A program made the position numbers and the translations under genes. Below the pieces are notes generated by a model. That model was not told the DNA's origin and ran no database searches. It was given only the letters and a program-made list of their open reading frames with translations. This document shows positions 11,801-23,414 of a DNA stretch of 64,000 nt, one piece after another (within the stretch, counting starts at the first letter, position 1; each line of letters opens with the position of its first letter). The stretch covers positions 5,800,001-5,864,000 of the forward strand of contig NC_056048.1 in NCBI RefSeq assembly GCF_004379255.2, read 5' to 3'. The DNA is from Salvia splendens. Lineage: Eukaryota > Streptophyta > Magnoliopsida > Lamiales > Lamiaceae.

Positions 11801-12251
11801 TATTATTATTATTATCATTATTGTTATTATTTATTACAATGTTTTAAAAATAATTTAAAAGTATAAACCATACTTAATTTCAGGATAATAAATAACTATA
11901 ATTCAAATTATCATAATTATAACTATATTATTAATATTTTATTTTATTTTTATAATAATAATAATAATAATTTATTAAATAATTAAATATAATTATAATT
12001 ATATAATAATATAATAATTATTAATTTATAAATTAGTAATTAACAATAAAATTGTAGTGAAATTTTAAATTATAAAATTTATTCAATTAAAAATTAAGTA
12101 AATATAATGATAATAATAATAATAATAATCTTATTATATTATTATATTATTATATATTATGATGTATAATCCATATTTAAACTATCCATCGTAATAATAA
12201 ATAAAATAATATAATTATTATCATTTGTAATTAATAATTTATTAAATAATA

Positions 12252-12430
12252 CTCCCTCCGTCCCGAGCTACTCGCTCATTTCCTTTTCGGCTCGAAGATT
12301 AAGGAATGAGTGTATAGGAAAGTCAAAAATGACGGCTGTAGGTGAAATTTTTTACTAAAAATGGAAAGAGTGCAAGTAACTTGGGACGCCCAAAAAGGAA
12401 ATAAGTGCGAGTAGTGCGGGACGGAGGGAG
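12252..12430. mobile_element. Stowaway MITE, copy B
   Basis: This 179-bp copy of the same subfamily as 11622-11800 has the same length and orientation and only a handful of base differences. TA lies on both sides. Confidence 0.92.
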
Positions 12431-12627
12431 TATGTATTATTTTTTTTTAATAAAAAATGATAAATATATTTTTAGTTTAGTGTTTAAATCAAATATATAC
12501 TTTCAAATCTTGATATTTTCCAAACACGGGAAAGTAAAGTTATTAGAAATCATATTCCCGGGATTCATTTTCCCAGGAATCATTTTTCTTACCAACTTTA
12601 CTTTCCCGCCAACCAAACATGGCCCTA

Positions 12628-13930
12628 GAGTTTAAAGCAATCAAAGTTTACTCTACAATAATTCTCATAAGTTAATATTTGAAATAGGGGTAAAATATGT
12701 TATCGGGAAATTGAAAACTAGGAGAGAACCAAAAATTGTTTTGTAATGATCATACTTAAAACATAATGATCCAATTTAAATTTGTAATTGTTTTTTTAAA
12801 TAATCAACACATTCTTATTTAATCCTTAATTTTCTCTTTTTCTTAATTGAATTAACTAATAAAAAATCATCATGGCTAATATATCCTTGTGATGACCTAA
12901 ATCTCCTACAAAATTATATACTGCTCCATATGAGATAATTAATCCAACCGGTTAATTTATGGGATTTTGGTCTCTACTATCATTAATTTTGCCAAAAATT
13001 TGCTATAGTATTTCCCATAAACTATAAAAGTGGTATGAAAAATCACAAACTTTGGCGGAGCGTGTTTCATTCCCAAATCCCAACCCAACCCATTTTAAAA
13101 TTTTCTGGCTAAATACATTCTACATAGACAATTATAAAGTGTGTGATACACCAAAAAAAGAAATATTACTACGTCGTTTTATTTCCCAAATACTAAAACT
13201 AATTTCAATCCTAATTAAAAGATACGATGACTCTGTACGACATAACCATTTATGCAAGAAAATCACGACACATCCAACAATGCAACGTTCGAATCACGTT
13301 GAAACACACGATACAACAACAGTGCAACCATTTGACACGTGATACTCCACGCGAAGAGAAGTAGTGACACTACTTTCTAATCTTTCATACTAAATGACTG
13401 CATAACACTATTTGACCAAAGATTAATAATTTAAGCTTTAATTCTACTAACAAAATTTGAAGTCAAGACTTTGGGTTTCCGACATTAATCACTCTACAAT
13501 TAGGTTATATATGCACACGATTGACCTGCTTTTTTATTGATAAATAAAAAAAAATTAAATACTGTGTAATAATATACTCAAACATGAGACATTTGGCCTC
13601 AAGTATTAACCACTATATTATCAGACCATCATATACATTAACTTGCTTTTTATTATACAATTGAATGGTTCGATTTGATGCAATTAGTACAATTTGTAAA
13701 AATCATGGATTAAATATGCCCGGTTAATGGTTTTGACCAAAGAATAAATGTGACGAGACATTTAATTTTGTGAAATTAAATGATATAGCGTCGATCTACA
13801 TTTTACGTAGATAAATGTAGTATATTCACTTTCTCAAATCCGATTTCCGGTGAGTGAGAAATAGTGGATTAAAGTTGGGCATAATTAGCTTTTAATTAAA
13901 GCTTGGAGCATGTGCTTATGGAATAATTAA
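12628..13930. other. Intergenic, nothing recognised
   Basis: This is A/T-rich sequence with no exon-like frames, no clear inverted repeats and no RNA gene visible. Confidence 0.5.
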
Positions 13931-14775
13931 CTAGTGTTAATTATCCCACATTGGAAGATTAATACATCTTTAATGTGTTTAAATTAAGTGACTTTATGTT
14001 ACTTAATAATTATAGTGGATCAAGATGGGTGAAAAAGCCCACACGCGCGCACACGCGCGCGCCGCCGCCGCCGCCCGCCCCGCCCGTGCTCGTGCTCGTG
14101 CTCGTGGGCTTGATCTCGATCTTGATCTTGGACTTGGATCTTGGCAATTGGTCTTTGGGTGGTCTTTGGGCTTGGGGCTTGGCCCAAACTATTCTTTTTG
14201 GACCACCGCCAAGTCAGCAATCCAAGTGGCTTGACACGTCGTCAAGCGAGGCACAGTCACGGGGTGCCACGTGAGAAATCCACACGCTCCACACACGGAT
14301 GGCACACTCCTGCCACACGCCTGTAACCGACGTCGGTTACGAATTGGCCATGATGAGCCTTCAATGGCTGGTTGACCCTGCATGAGGCTAGCCATACCAC
14401 TGCATTAGGACACAACACATACCAGCATTCTCTGCATAAGCTCTCTCCCTCTCTCTGCATTGTCCTTCTGTCGAAGCTCTGCCCTCTCCTCCATCCAATT
14501 CGCCGGAGCTCTACTGATTGCGGTGCTGCATCAATAGAGACGTAGCCGTTTTACCTTTGGGGACGACACGCCAAACCGAAGAGCACTACCGGGGAGTATC
14601 TCGTCTTGCGGGAAGAGGCCTCCTCGACTCGGCTCAAACTTTTTTCACGGTTACTGTTTCGTTTTTACATTTGTAATCTCATTCTAGTTCAGTTTCCTCT
14701 TTTGTATTCCTTCTTTTGGGTTGTATTACGCCCGGCTCTTATCTCTTGTAATCCAGAAACCAACACAATTGAACT
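13930..14775 (+). mobile_element. LTR-like block, possible solo LTR
   Basis: The block opens near TGTTAATTATCCCACATTGG, a sequence type common at the start of plant LTRs. It continues through a strongly G/C-rich part (CACGCGCGC, then GCCGCCGCCGC and CTCGTG repeats). It ends in a T-rich region with TGTAATCTC and TTGTATTACGCCC before ACCAACACAATTG. I could not confirm a TSD, and no retroviral-type genes adjoin. The borders are approximate. The 14776-15030 stretch shows nothing. Confidence 0.45.
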
Positions 14776-15044
14776 ATAAGAATTATTAAGATGATATTCA
14801 GTTCATTATATAAAATAATAGAGAGATACAATATGTGATAAACCATAATATGATCTCTCTATGATTAATTAGTCTCAGAGGTGAATGTGAGATGATTAGT
14901 TATAAGATATGATCTAATCTTGGTATTATGAGGGTGTGTCAAAATACATTGTTACATAACGAACTTTTGAGAAGAATACTAAATAGTTACATTCATTGAG
15001 CGATGAACATAAAAACAACGGGTTACAAATATACCCCAAAAGCT

Positions 15045-15845
15045 CTAAATAGCCTAGTGGTAAGTGGTAAGATCATATCCAACAGTACTGCAAAACCTAA
15101 AATACAGTAGAATAATCCTCCAATAGTACTGTAAAACCAATCTCATTATAAGTTTTTGGAAAAAAAATACCATCTTTAGGTTTGCACTTAAAGTATACCA
15201 AAAACACTTTTCATAATTTGAGTTATTGCATTCAAGTCCAAATCTATTCATATTTATGAAAATAGAAGAAGAGAAGGAAGAGAAACTAACATAGAAAAAA
15301 AAAACTTACATGGAGAAGTTACCGGGAGAAGGAAGCGGAGCGTAGTGAGAAGAATAATCCTAATCTAATCTTATTAATATTTGATTTAGTTATTAAATAA
15401 TGGGCTGGCCCATATTAGTATTATATTATTTAATATAATTAGAAGAACATAATCTAATTATTTTGCTAAGAAAGAGCAGTCACTTTATTCCTGTACATAA
15501 CCCAATTTTATTATATACATTAATAACTAGCGGTACAAATAAAATCTATGGAAACGATTATTTTGTTAGTTAATGAAATACTATACGTATTTAATTTAAT
15601 TTAAGATATTGACAAAGTGCTATAGGGTTAGTGTGTAATTTTATATAAAATATATAGGTATGATTGAAAAGTATAAAAAGTTAGTGGGTGGGGAATATTC
15701 TTTTGGGTTTGAGTTTAGTGTAAATGGTTGGAGTAAAATCAATATTTAACGTGACATTTACACTAAAATGAGTTTGAGTTTAGTGTAATCGTTAGAGATG
15801 CTTTAATAGCCTCAACATGGGTTCAAATCCTATCTAGTGTGGTTT
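15045..15845 (+). mobile_element. Possible SINE split by a MITE-like insertion
   Basis: TAGCCTAGTGGTAAG near 15050 resembles a Pol III A box, and GGGTTCAAATCC near 15820 resembles a B box. They are separated by about 740 bp. That insert begins CATATCCAACAGTACTG and ends near CGTTAGAGATGC, which look like degenerate inverted ends of an element. I found no convincing TSD, so this is a weak proposal. The stretch 15846-16297 shows nothing else. Confidence 0.3.
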
Positions 15846-16306
15846 TTGGCTATTCACTACCTCGGAGTTTTATTCATGGTTTCTAATTAATGTTTGAAGA
15901 AGTATAAATTATTTGTTCTCTCATCAAGAATTTAATATTTAGGAGTATCATTTATGGTTTCTAATTATGTAGAATATGATGTGTTTTGTTTTAATTTAAA
16001 TTTTTAAACTTTTTCCAGACTAAAACTAAAATAAAATTCTTGTTATATAAACATCAAAGAACCACCGTTCTTGCGAAATATTTTTAAGTAGTTAACACTA
16101 AAAATATCTTGTTTGCACACAATGAAGGGACTCGTTGTAAAAAACAATTGAGATAATAGAAGAAAAGAGATTGATTGAATTTTTAATACCTAAGTCACTA
16201 TAAAATTCTGAATACGCAACTGGTTTCTGTGTAGACAAGATTAACATATGATTAACACAGTAACACTTTAAATATGATTGACAAATCATTAACAATATTT
16301 TTTAAT

Positions 16307-17996
16307 GAGAAATTTCGGAATAAGAGTTTAAATTCGCTGACCTTTCGTAATTAGGGATTCAATTCACTGACTTTTCGTAATTTGGGATCGAGGCATGCGT
16401 ATTTTTCGTAACAAGGGATTTATGATATTTTAGCTTATTTATGTGTTTTTTTAATATTATTTCCCCCTAATCATTTATCAATCGTCTAAATTATCCTCTT
16501 CAAATTTTTACCTAAAAATGATATCTAAACATCTTCCCACTACTGTGTCAGTTTTTATACTGTTTCTTTTTCTCATTTCACATCTGTGCTGTTTCTTTTT
16601 CTCATTTCACGTCAATTAATTCATTTCTAATTAAATTCGCATAACTCTTTTGTATCGTGAATCAAAATATTTATGAAATAAAACTATAAACAACAAACAC
16701 ATGTATTTTACTTGATCAAATTAATCTCTAGTTTCTCATCATACAAAATTATTATTTATGTCCCATTAAATATCTCATATTTCATTTTTAATTCCTGAAC
16801 AAATGTCACATAGGGCTGACAATTTTTGACACGATACGATAATCCGACACGAATCCGCACGAAATTATTGGGTTTGGATCAAGCCTTATTGGGTTCGTGT
16901 CCTTATCAGGTTGACCCGTTAAGAACCCGATAATTCTGGGTTGGGTTCGGGTTGGATGCGGATAACCCATTAAGAAATAACATTATTATTTTTTATTATT
17001 ATTAAAAAAATATATTTTACTTTAGTTTTAAAATTTATTGTAAATCAGGTTTAAATCATATAAAACAGATTTCAATCGTGTAAATTAGGTTGAAAAACAA
17101 GGTTTGATTGTGCAATATTAGATTTAATCTTGTAATATTAGGTTATAATCGTGTAATATCAGGTTTGAGTCATTATCGTGTTGTGTCAACCCAAATTATA
17201 TCGTGTCGTTAACGGGTTCGTGTCGGATGCGGGTCGTGTTCGGGTTTGAAGGTAGCAGGTTGGGTTCGTGTTCGGGTTTAGAGTTTTCTTAACAGGTCGG
17301 ATTCGGGTTAGGCCCTGATAATGACCCAATCCGCACGATTTGCCACCCCTAATGTCACATATCACTTTACTATTTGTTTTAATGGATCTCATATTTTATT
17401 AACTCAATATAAACTGGTATGTGAAAGTATGTCTCACAATCCACTAATTTTTTCCACTCAATTTCCTTTATAAAGTCCAATAATTTTTTAAGACTTGCAC
17501 CGATCAGATATGAGAAAATAATGGGGACCAACTTAATATTTATTTATTAAAATTTGAGTTTAAAAAACTTGGATCTTTAAACTTTATAAACTCTACGTTT
17601 GAATTTATCAAACCTAATAATAAATTTTTATTTAATGAAAATGAAATGAGCTCATTTATTTTCGCTTAGGATTTATATCGAGTTTATTGTGAAGAAATAT
17701 GACAAAGGATTAAAGTAGCCAAAACTTCCCTCACGTTTGTTGTGAAAATCACATAGATCTTTGACGTTACATCTGAATGGATCATTAAATTCTTAAAAAT
17801 CTGAAGGGATAATTTAGACAATTGATAAATAGTTATAGGGAAATAATATTAAAAAAACACATAAATAAGTTAAAATATCAGAAATCTCTTATTACGAAGA
17901 ATACGCATGCATCGATCCCAAATTACGAAAGGTCAGCGAATTGAATCCCTAATTACGAAAGGTCAGCGAATTTAAGCCATTATTATGAAATTTCTC
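16307..17996. mobile_element. Non-autonomous Mutator-like element (MULE) with 9-bp TSD
   Basis: The element starts GAGAAATTTC and ends GAAATTTCTC. Inverted arms of about 190 bp hold the phrases TTCGCTGACCTTTCGTAATT and GGCATGCG on the left and their complements on the right. It is flanked by a perfect 9-bp TSD, TTTTTTAAT (16298-16306 and 17997-18005). Length 1,690 bp, of which 541 bp is an inserted hAT element. It encodes no transposase. Long TIRs and a 9-bp TSD are diagnostic of the Mutator superfamily. Confidence 0.88.
16811..17351. mobile_element. hAT-type MITE nested in the MULE
   Basis: The 541-bp element begins TAGGGCTGACAA and ends TTGCCACCCCTA. It is flanked by a perfect 8-bp TSD, ATGTCACA (16803-16810 and 17352-17359). 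Subterminal regions are rich in GGGTTCG and GACACGA motifs, with an A/T-rich core that includes repeats of TTTAATCTTGTAATATTAGG. It has no coding capacity. Confidence 0.9.
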
Positions 17997-18136
17997 TTTT
18001 TTAATACATGATGAGTAATAAAATACAAATGTAGAAGAATACTAGTTGAGATGAAAATGTCTGAATTTATATTCACCTAAATTCGTATCGTAAATAAAAA
18101 CTTATCCTTTTTCTATTTCTTAAAAGAAAGAGGGAA

Positions 18137-18954
18137 CATCATTTTTGGTCCACGAACTTTGTCAAAGTATCATTTTAGGTCCGTGAACTTTGAAAATATC
18201 ATTTTAGATCCGTGAACTTTGAGTTAGTGTCATTTGAGGTACTTTTTACTATTTTCAAGTTTTTTTAGACGAAAATACCCTCAATACCTTAAAATGTACG
18301 TATATATTTTTAATAAATTTATCATATACTCATATTTTTTTATAAATATCTTTACAATATATTTTTGACAAATTTTCTAAATATAATTTGACCTTAAATA
18401 TTATCACTTAATTTTGTGACATGCAAGTAAAATTGCTTCTTCAATTTTTTATATTAATTTTTTTAAAAATTGAATAAAGAACTTTATTTAATAATAAAAA
18501 ATTGAATAAAGATCTTTTTATAAACATCTTTACAATATATTTTTGACAAATTTTCTAAATATAATTTGACCTTCAATATTATCATTTAATTTTGTGACAT
18601 GCAGGAAAACATCTTTATTCAATTTTTTATTATTAAAGAAAAGTTCTTTATTCAATTTAAAAAAAAATTAATATAAAAAATTGAAGAAGCAATTTTACTT
18701 GCATGTCACAAAATTAAGTGATAATATTTAAGGTCAAATTATATTTAGAAAATTTATCAAAAATATATTGTAAAGATATTTATAAAAAATTAAGTGTATA
18801 TGATAAATTTATTAAAAATATATACACTTTAAGGTATTGAGGGTATTTTCGTCTAAAAAACTTGGAAATAGTAAAAAGTACCTTAAATGATACTTACTCA
18901 AAGTTCACGGACCTAAAATGGTACTTTGACAAAGTTCGTGTACAAAAAATGATG
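18137..18954. mobile_element. Fold-back element upstream of NDUFS4
   Basis: The left end CATCATTTTTGGTCCACGAAC is mirrored at the right end (GTTCGTGTACAAAAAATGATG). Pairing continues inward through GTCCGTGAACTTTG and GACGAAAATACCCTCAATACC and then much of the A/T-rich centre, so the whole 818 bp can fold back on itself. I could not define a TSD. It ends 143 bp before the NDUFS4 start codon. Confidence 0.8.
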
Positions 18955-19097
18955 TTTCAAGAAAATACTTTGATACTTCTCCTTTGCTGCTAATGCTATG
19001 TGGTGAAATATTGTCTCTTCCCCAAAAATTAGCAGCAACAGTTCTTCAAATAAGAAGCAGGAATCCGTTTCCGTGCAGTGATTCCAGCAATCTCGAA

Positions 19098-21666
19098 ATG
19101 GCGAGCTCTCTTCGGCGGCTGGCGAGTGATTCCATTAAGATTTCTAGATCGGCAAGAGCATTCTCCACGGAAAGCGCATTGGTCGAAACAAAACCCGGCG
19201 AGATCGGTACGGTTTCGGGCATCCCCCAAGAGCACCTCCGCCGAAAGGTATACTTGTAATATTTGCGGTTCTTTGAATTTATTTAAACAAAAGATGGATT
19301 GATTTACCTAAATTTGTTTTGGTGTTGGATAGGTTATGATATTCTCACCTGCCAGAACTGCTACTCAGCAAGGAGCTGGGAAGGTCGGTAGATGGAAAAT
19401 CAATTTCCTGTCCACGCAAAAGTATGCCTATCATCTCTTGATTGCTTGCATTTTTTCTTTGGCTCAATCACCCTTTATCTTTGATCAATTTGTCATCCAC
19501 CTTATTTTTCCTTTAAGAAACATTGGGCATAAATTGAACCCGGCTTCTTGTCGTGCGGCCTAATACTTATTGGGAATGTGTTCACTTTATTAAATTTGAG
19601 CTAGATCAGATTGTAGTTTCCATTATTTTTGTGAGGAAGGAATATTATTGGTCGATGCTACACACAGTCTTCATGCATTTGAATTAATGGGTGTTACGAG
19701 CATTGGAGTTAGCAAGTTATCATTCGATTCCACCAAGTTTGTTCTTTGATTCCAATATTATCAATTCGATTGCCTTCGTTGAGTCAGTGCTCTTCTGGTA
19801 CACGAAGGGAAGAAGTTGATCCCAATGTGTTGAATTATTATATCCACTCTATCGATAACTTTGTACCTGAAACATTTTACTGGCAATGATAAAGTAAAGT
19901 TAAGATGTTTATGGCAAGGAAATTATATGGCCGCTAAGGAGAAGATAAAGGCACAAAGGAATAGAATTATAAAGGAATGAGATGAAAATGTGAACGGAAT
20001 GAAGATGAGAAAGGATTCCATAATGGTTCTAGTGCTTGGTATGCTTAAGGAATTAAAGAATGGATTTCTTGATTTTCTTACAATTAAAGATGATGTCAAT
20101 GACAGTAGTCATAAGAATGTGATCAATTATTCACTGATTGTTTATATCATTATGGTTGTTGAATATGCATATATTGTTTCTGATATTCAGATGGGAGAAT
20201 CCACTTATGGGTTGGACATCCACTGGAGACCCATATGCCAATGTTGGGGATTCTGCACTAAGCTTTGACAGTCAAGAAGCTGCAGTATCATTTGCTGAGA
20301 GACATGGTTGGGATTACACGGTATGGTCTCCTTGGTCTGAGATCCTGACAGAACAAAATTTCCAAGTTTAAAATTCTATACTCGCGTTTAGGCTCTTTAT
20401 GCAAGGGTTAGATATTAGACTGTAAACCGCTCTTTATTTGTAAGCTGGAATCTTGAAATTCCATGAAAATGGACTATGCTATAAAAAGTTGAGTTATTCG
20501 TAGTATCATTAAATGAAATAGAATCGAATTAGCATAGGCTTGTTTTTTTTCTCTTAAAGAATCTGGTTTGGCATTTTATTGGTCTTCCTGTATTTAATGG
20601 AACTGGCCATCTTGACACAGCCATTAAATTATTAACTTAACATCTGTTGATATCAGTATTTTGTCTATTTTGAGATTGGTTCAACATTGCACTGTCAAGA
20701 CTCGAGTGAATTCTAGTGCTATTGAATCGTTTGGCATGTATTAGTCATTTATCTAAAATTTGGCGCTGTGTCAAGACTCAAGAGTGAATTCTAGTGCTAT
20801 TGAATCGTTTGGCATGTATTAGTCATTTATCTACAATTTTGGCAGTGTCAAGACTCAAGAGTGAATTCTAGTGCTATTGAATCGTTTGGCATGTATTAGT
20901 CAGTAATCTAAAATTTTACTTTTGCAGATGATCTTGCTTTTGACTTTCTGGTCCTGTTATAAGTTTATCATGCTACTTAACATCTTCCATGCATATTTGT
21001 TTCACCAGTTTTAAATACTCCATGACAGTGCTGGTCTAATATTTTCGATTATGAAAGTTTCTTATGTTTTTATACTGCTTCTTATTCACAGGTCAAGAAG
21101 CACCACACCCCATTATTGAAGGTTAGATATCCTTATTTTAAAAATTTAGTACTTGTTTATGTTTGAGGTGATTTAGCAGCAGCCTGTTAAGAGACTTGAA
21201 CTCCGATTCCAATTGTACTTTTACTTGTACTAAACATGTCTAAATTTTGTGTTCTATGTTTTCTTTTCACTTGTGGTGATTTCATGTTTGGTGTAGTTTG
21301 CTTCATATAGCACTAGCTGTTTTAGCAAAATAGTACTCTGAAACCAAATTACACGCCTTCATGTATAGCACACTATACACTATTAATTTTCATGGTTTAC
21401 TTCCTTTCCAAGCTGTTTTTTGACAGAATTACTTAAACAAGCTTTGAAAACTAAATTGCTTTTGTAGTAGTGGCCTGTTACATATTTGACTGACCTTCGA
21501 CTTTTTGATAGTTATACTACTATACATTCCTACAAAGATGAATACAAAATGAAATTTGAGGTCTCTCAGGACTCACGGTAGTCTTCCTACTGGGTTTCGT
21601 GTGCAGGTGAAGGCATATGCGGACAACTTCAAATGGAAGGGCCCTCCTAAGTCTGAGGCGAGCTAA
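19098..21666 (+). CDS. NDUFS4: NADH:ubiquinone oxidoreductase iron-sulfur protein 4 (complex I, 18-kDa subunit)
   Basis: Five coding exons (19098-19247, 19333-19421, 20191-20320, 21092-21121, 21607-21666) join in frame with GT-AG borders to give 152 aa. The N-terminal ~30 residues ([20 protein letters not shown]) form a mitochondrial presequence. The mature part carries the ETC_C1_NDUFS4 signatures [52 protein letters not shown] and a C-terminal ADNFKWKG. The protein is a supernumerary subunit of the complex I matrix arm; the Arabidopsis counterpart is FRO1. Exon 4 is only 30 nt, and intron 3 contains a triplicated repeat. Presequence start: this ATG gives the normal length, and the longer upstream frame lacks support. 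After the stop, 21667 to about 21870 is 3' UTR. Confidence 0.94.
20694..20915. repeat. Three tandem ~76-bp repeats in NDUFS4 intron 3
   Basis: Units start at 20694, 20770 and 20847. Each contains GTCAAGACTC, TTCTAGTGCTATTGAATCG and TTTGGCATGTATTAGTCA with only small differences, so the expansion looks recent. No coding effect is expected. Confidence 0.93.
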
Positions 21667-21870
21667 TTTTTCAAATTTTATCATTTGCTTGGGGTTTTTA
21701 GCTCAGGAAGGCCCAAGGATGAGTACTTTGTGTTATCCTTGAGTGAATAAATCTCACAACATTTGGGTGCCTTCATGCTTGATTTGTTTGTGCAGAGAGT
21801 TTCAATACGCTTTGCACTTTGTTGTAAAACAAGATACTTGTGTATTACAGAATTATATCCCAACTTTTAG

Positions 21871-23414
21871 ATAAAAAAAGACTTGTTTGTTTTAATTTCT
21901 TTTTTTTAGATGGGTATCTTTACTGTCCTCTTGTTAGATTTTTTACTAAGCTCAATTGTCCAATACAGTCGAATGGAGCTGAAGGAAGAAACATCTACTT
22001 TTTCTACTTGGGTTAAATATTTCTTTTGCTAATTATTGATAAAAGTATATCATGCATGCACCATTACCCAAAGTGAATTTAACAATAAAGATAAATATAA
22101 AAAAGGGGTGCACTAAATTTACTCAAAAGTTCAGCTTGATTCGCATGAACTAATAATTTCCATAAGAACAGGCGAATTCATTATTTTTTCGAAAAAATAA
22201 GCACCACCTACTTAGTCTAAAATGAAAGAAAACAATATGTAGCTTTTGATTTTTGTATACAATAATACAATATCACTAACTAGCCGTTCTTGTATGGTCA
22301 AGAAAACTCACTACATTTACATTTTTATTTTAGTTTTCATCCTCGATGAAGATCGTTAAATTTCATAAAACTGCATTAATGAATTTCTTAGTGTTACTTG
22401 TAAAATATTCCACATTCGAATACTTGGATACTTAATCGTTACCATAAACAGACATTGATTCGTCTACAACTCCTCCTCAAATTTGTTAATTTCATGCGTT
22501 TCCGATTTGGAGTTTTATTTCAAACTGGAAACTAAGATATACTATGCAAAATGGTAACTGAAAGAAGAGCCTACCTCTTTGCTAATGAGTTGAGTTGCCG
22601 GGAGCTTTTAACCGTTGAGAAATTTAGCTAAAATAAAAGTGTGAAACTCTGAATTTCTTCACATGTCCACATAGCATATGGATTTGCCTTTTATGTGCAA
22701 AATATATAGAGTTTGTGCAGAGCTGTGGGGATTTATAACCATGTTACAACTTACAATTGAAGGGGGAGATCTATTATCTGTCTAGACTCAAGACTCAATT
22801 TATCCAAATCTCTTCATCTATATACAGGAACTGTGTAACAAATATATACTACATCCGAGATATGTAGTATATAGCCACAAAATTATGACCATAGTAGAAT
22901 ATAATAACGTACCATCTCCAAGTTGATATCATGTCCAGGAAAAGCAACGTCCTGTGTAACGAAAGACAAATATATTTGCTGAAAGTGAAATTCGAAGATA
23001 ACCTGTTGGTAGAACACTGCAGTATAAATTTCCATGACGAAAGAAATACATGAGAAAGAGAGAAGCGTCAACTACCACAGGCAACTATGCTAGCAGATAA
23101 TTCTTAATACTGATTCACATTCCTTAAGAATTAAGGATCAAGCTTTTCTTACCTTAGTAGTTGGTTAGGTTCAGAAAGAAATTACTACTATAATGCACTG
23201 GACTCCTATCAAAAGCTATGCAGCTGAAACATGCATAATGCTCATCTAGCAATAACCGTCAAAGATTTACATCGGTCACAATCAATTCCCAGTTACTGTT
23301 ATAGCTACTTATAACAAATTGGTGAGAGCAGTTGGTCAACTAAACTTGGTTAGTTTAGATTCTTGAGAAGGTTTACAGTGGTGTGATTCAACAAACAGAG
23401 GTGGGAATGAATCT
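21871..23414. other. Intergenic between convergent genes, nothing recognised
   Basis: This sequence separates the 3' ends of NDUFS4 (plus) and the NEMP/PNET2 gene (minus). It is A/T-rich, and I see no exon-like frames or mobile-element termini. The part next to 23414 is probably 3' UTR of the minus-strand gene. Confidence 0.5.

Larger units (their letters stand above)
11394..12624. mobile_element. Non-autonomous TIR element, possibly PIF/Harbinger
   Basis: The left end GGCCATGTTTGGTTG and right end CCAACCAAACATGGCC are inverted repeats. Subterminal GGAAAGTAA and CCCAGG motifs are mirrored as well. The flanking trinucleotides are TTA and CTA, a near-match to the TWA TSD of Harbinger elements. 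The inside is A/T-rich with no coding sequence and contains two Stowaway insertions. Confidence 0.6.

Noticed and set aside
13975..14274. Frames rich in Pro, Ala and Arg in a G+C-rich patch
   Set aside because: The patch is made of simple CGCG, GCC and CTCGTG repeats within an LTR-like block, with no domain or start context.
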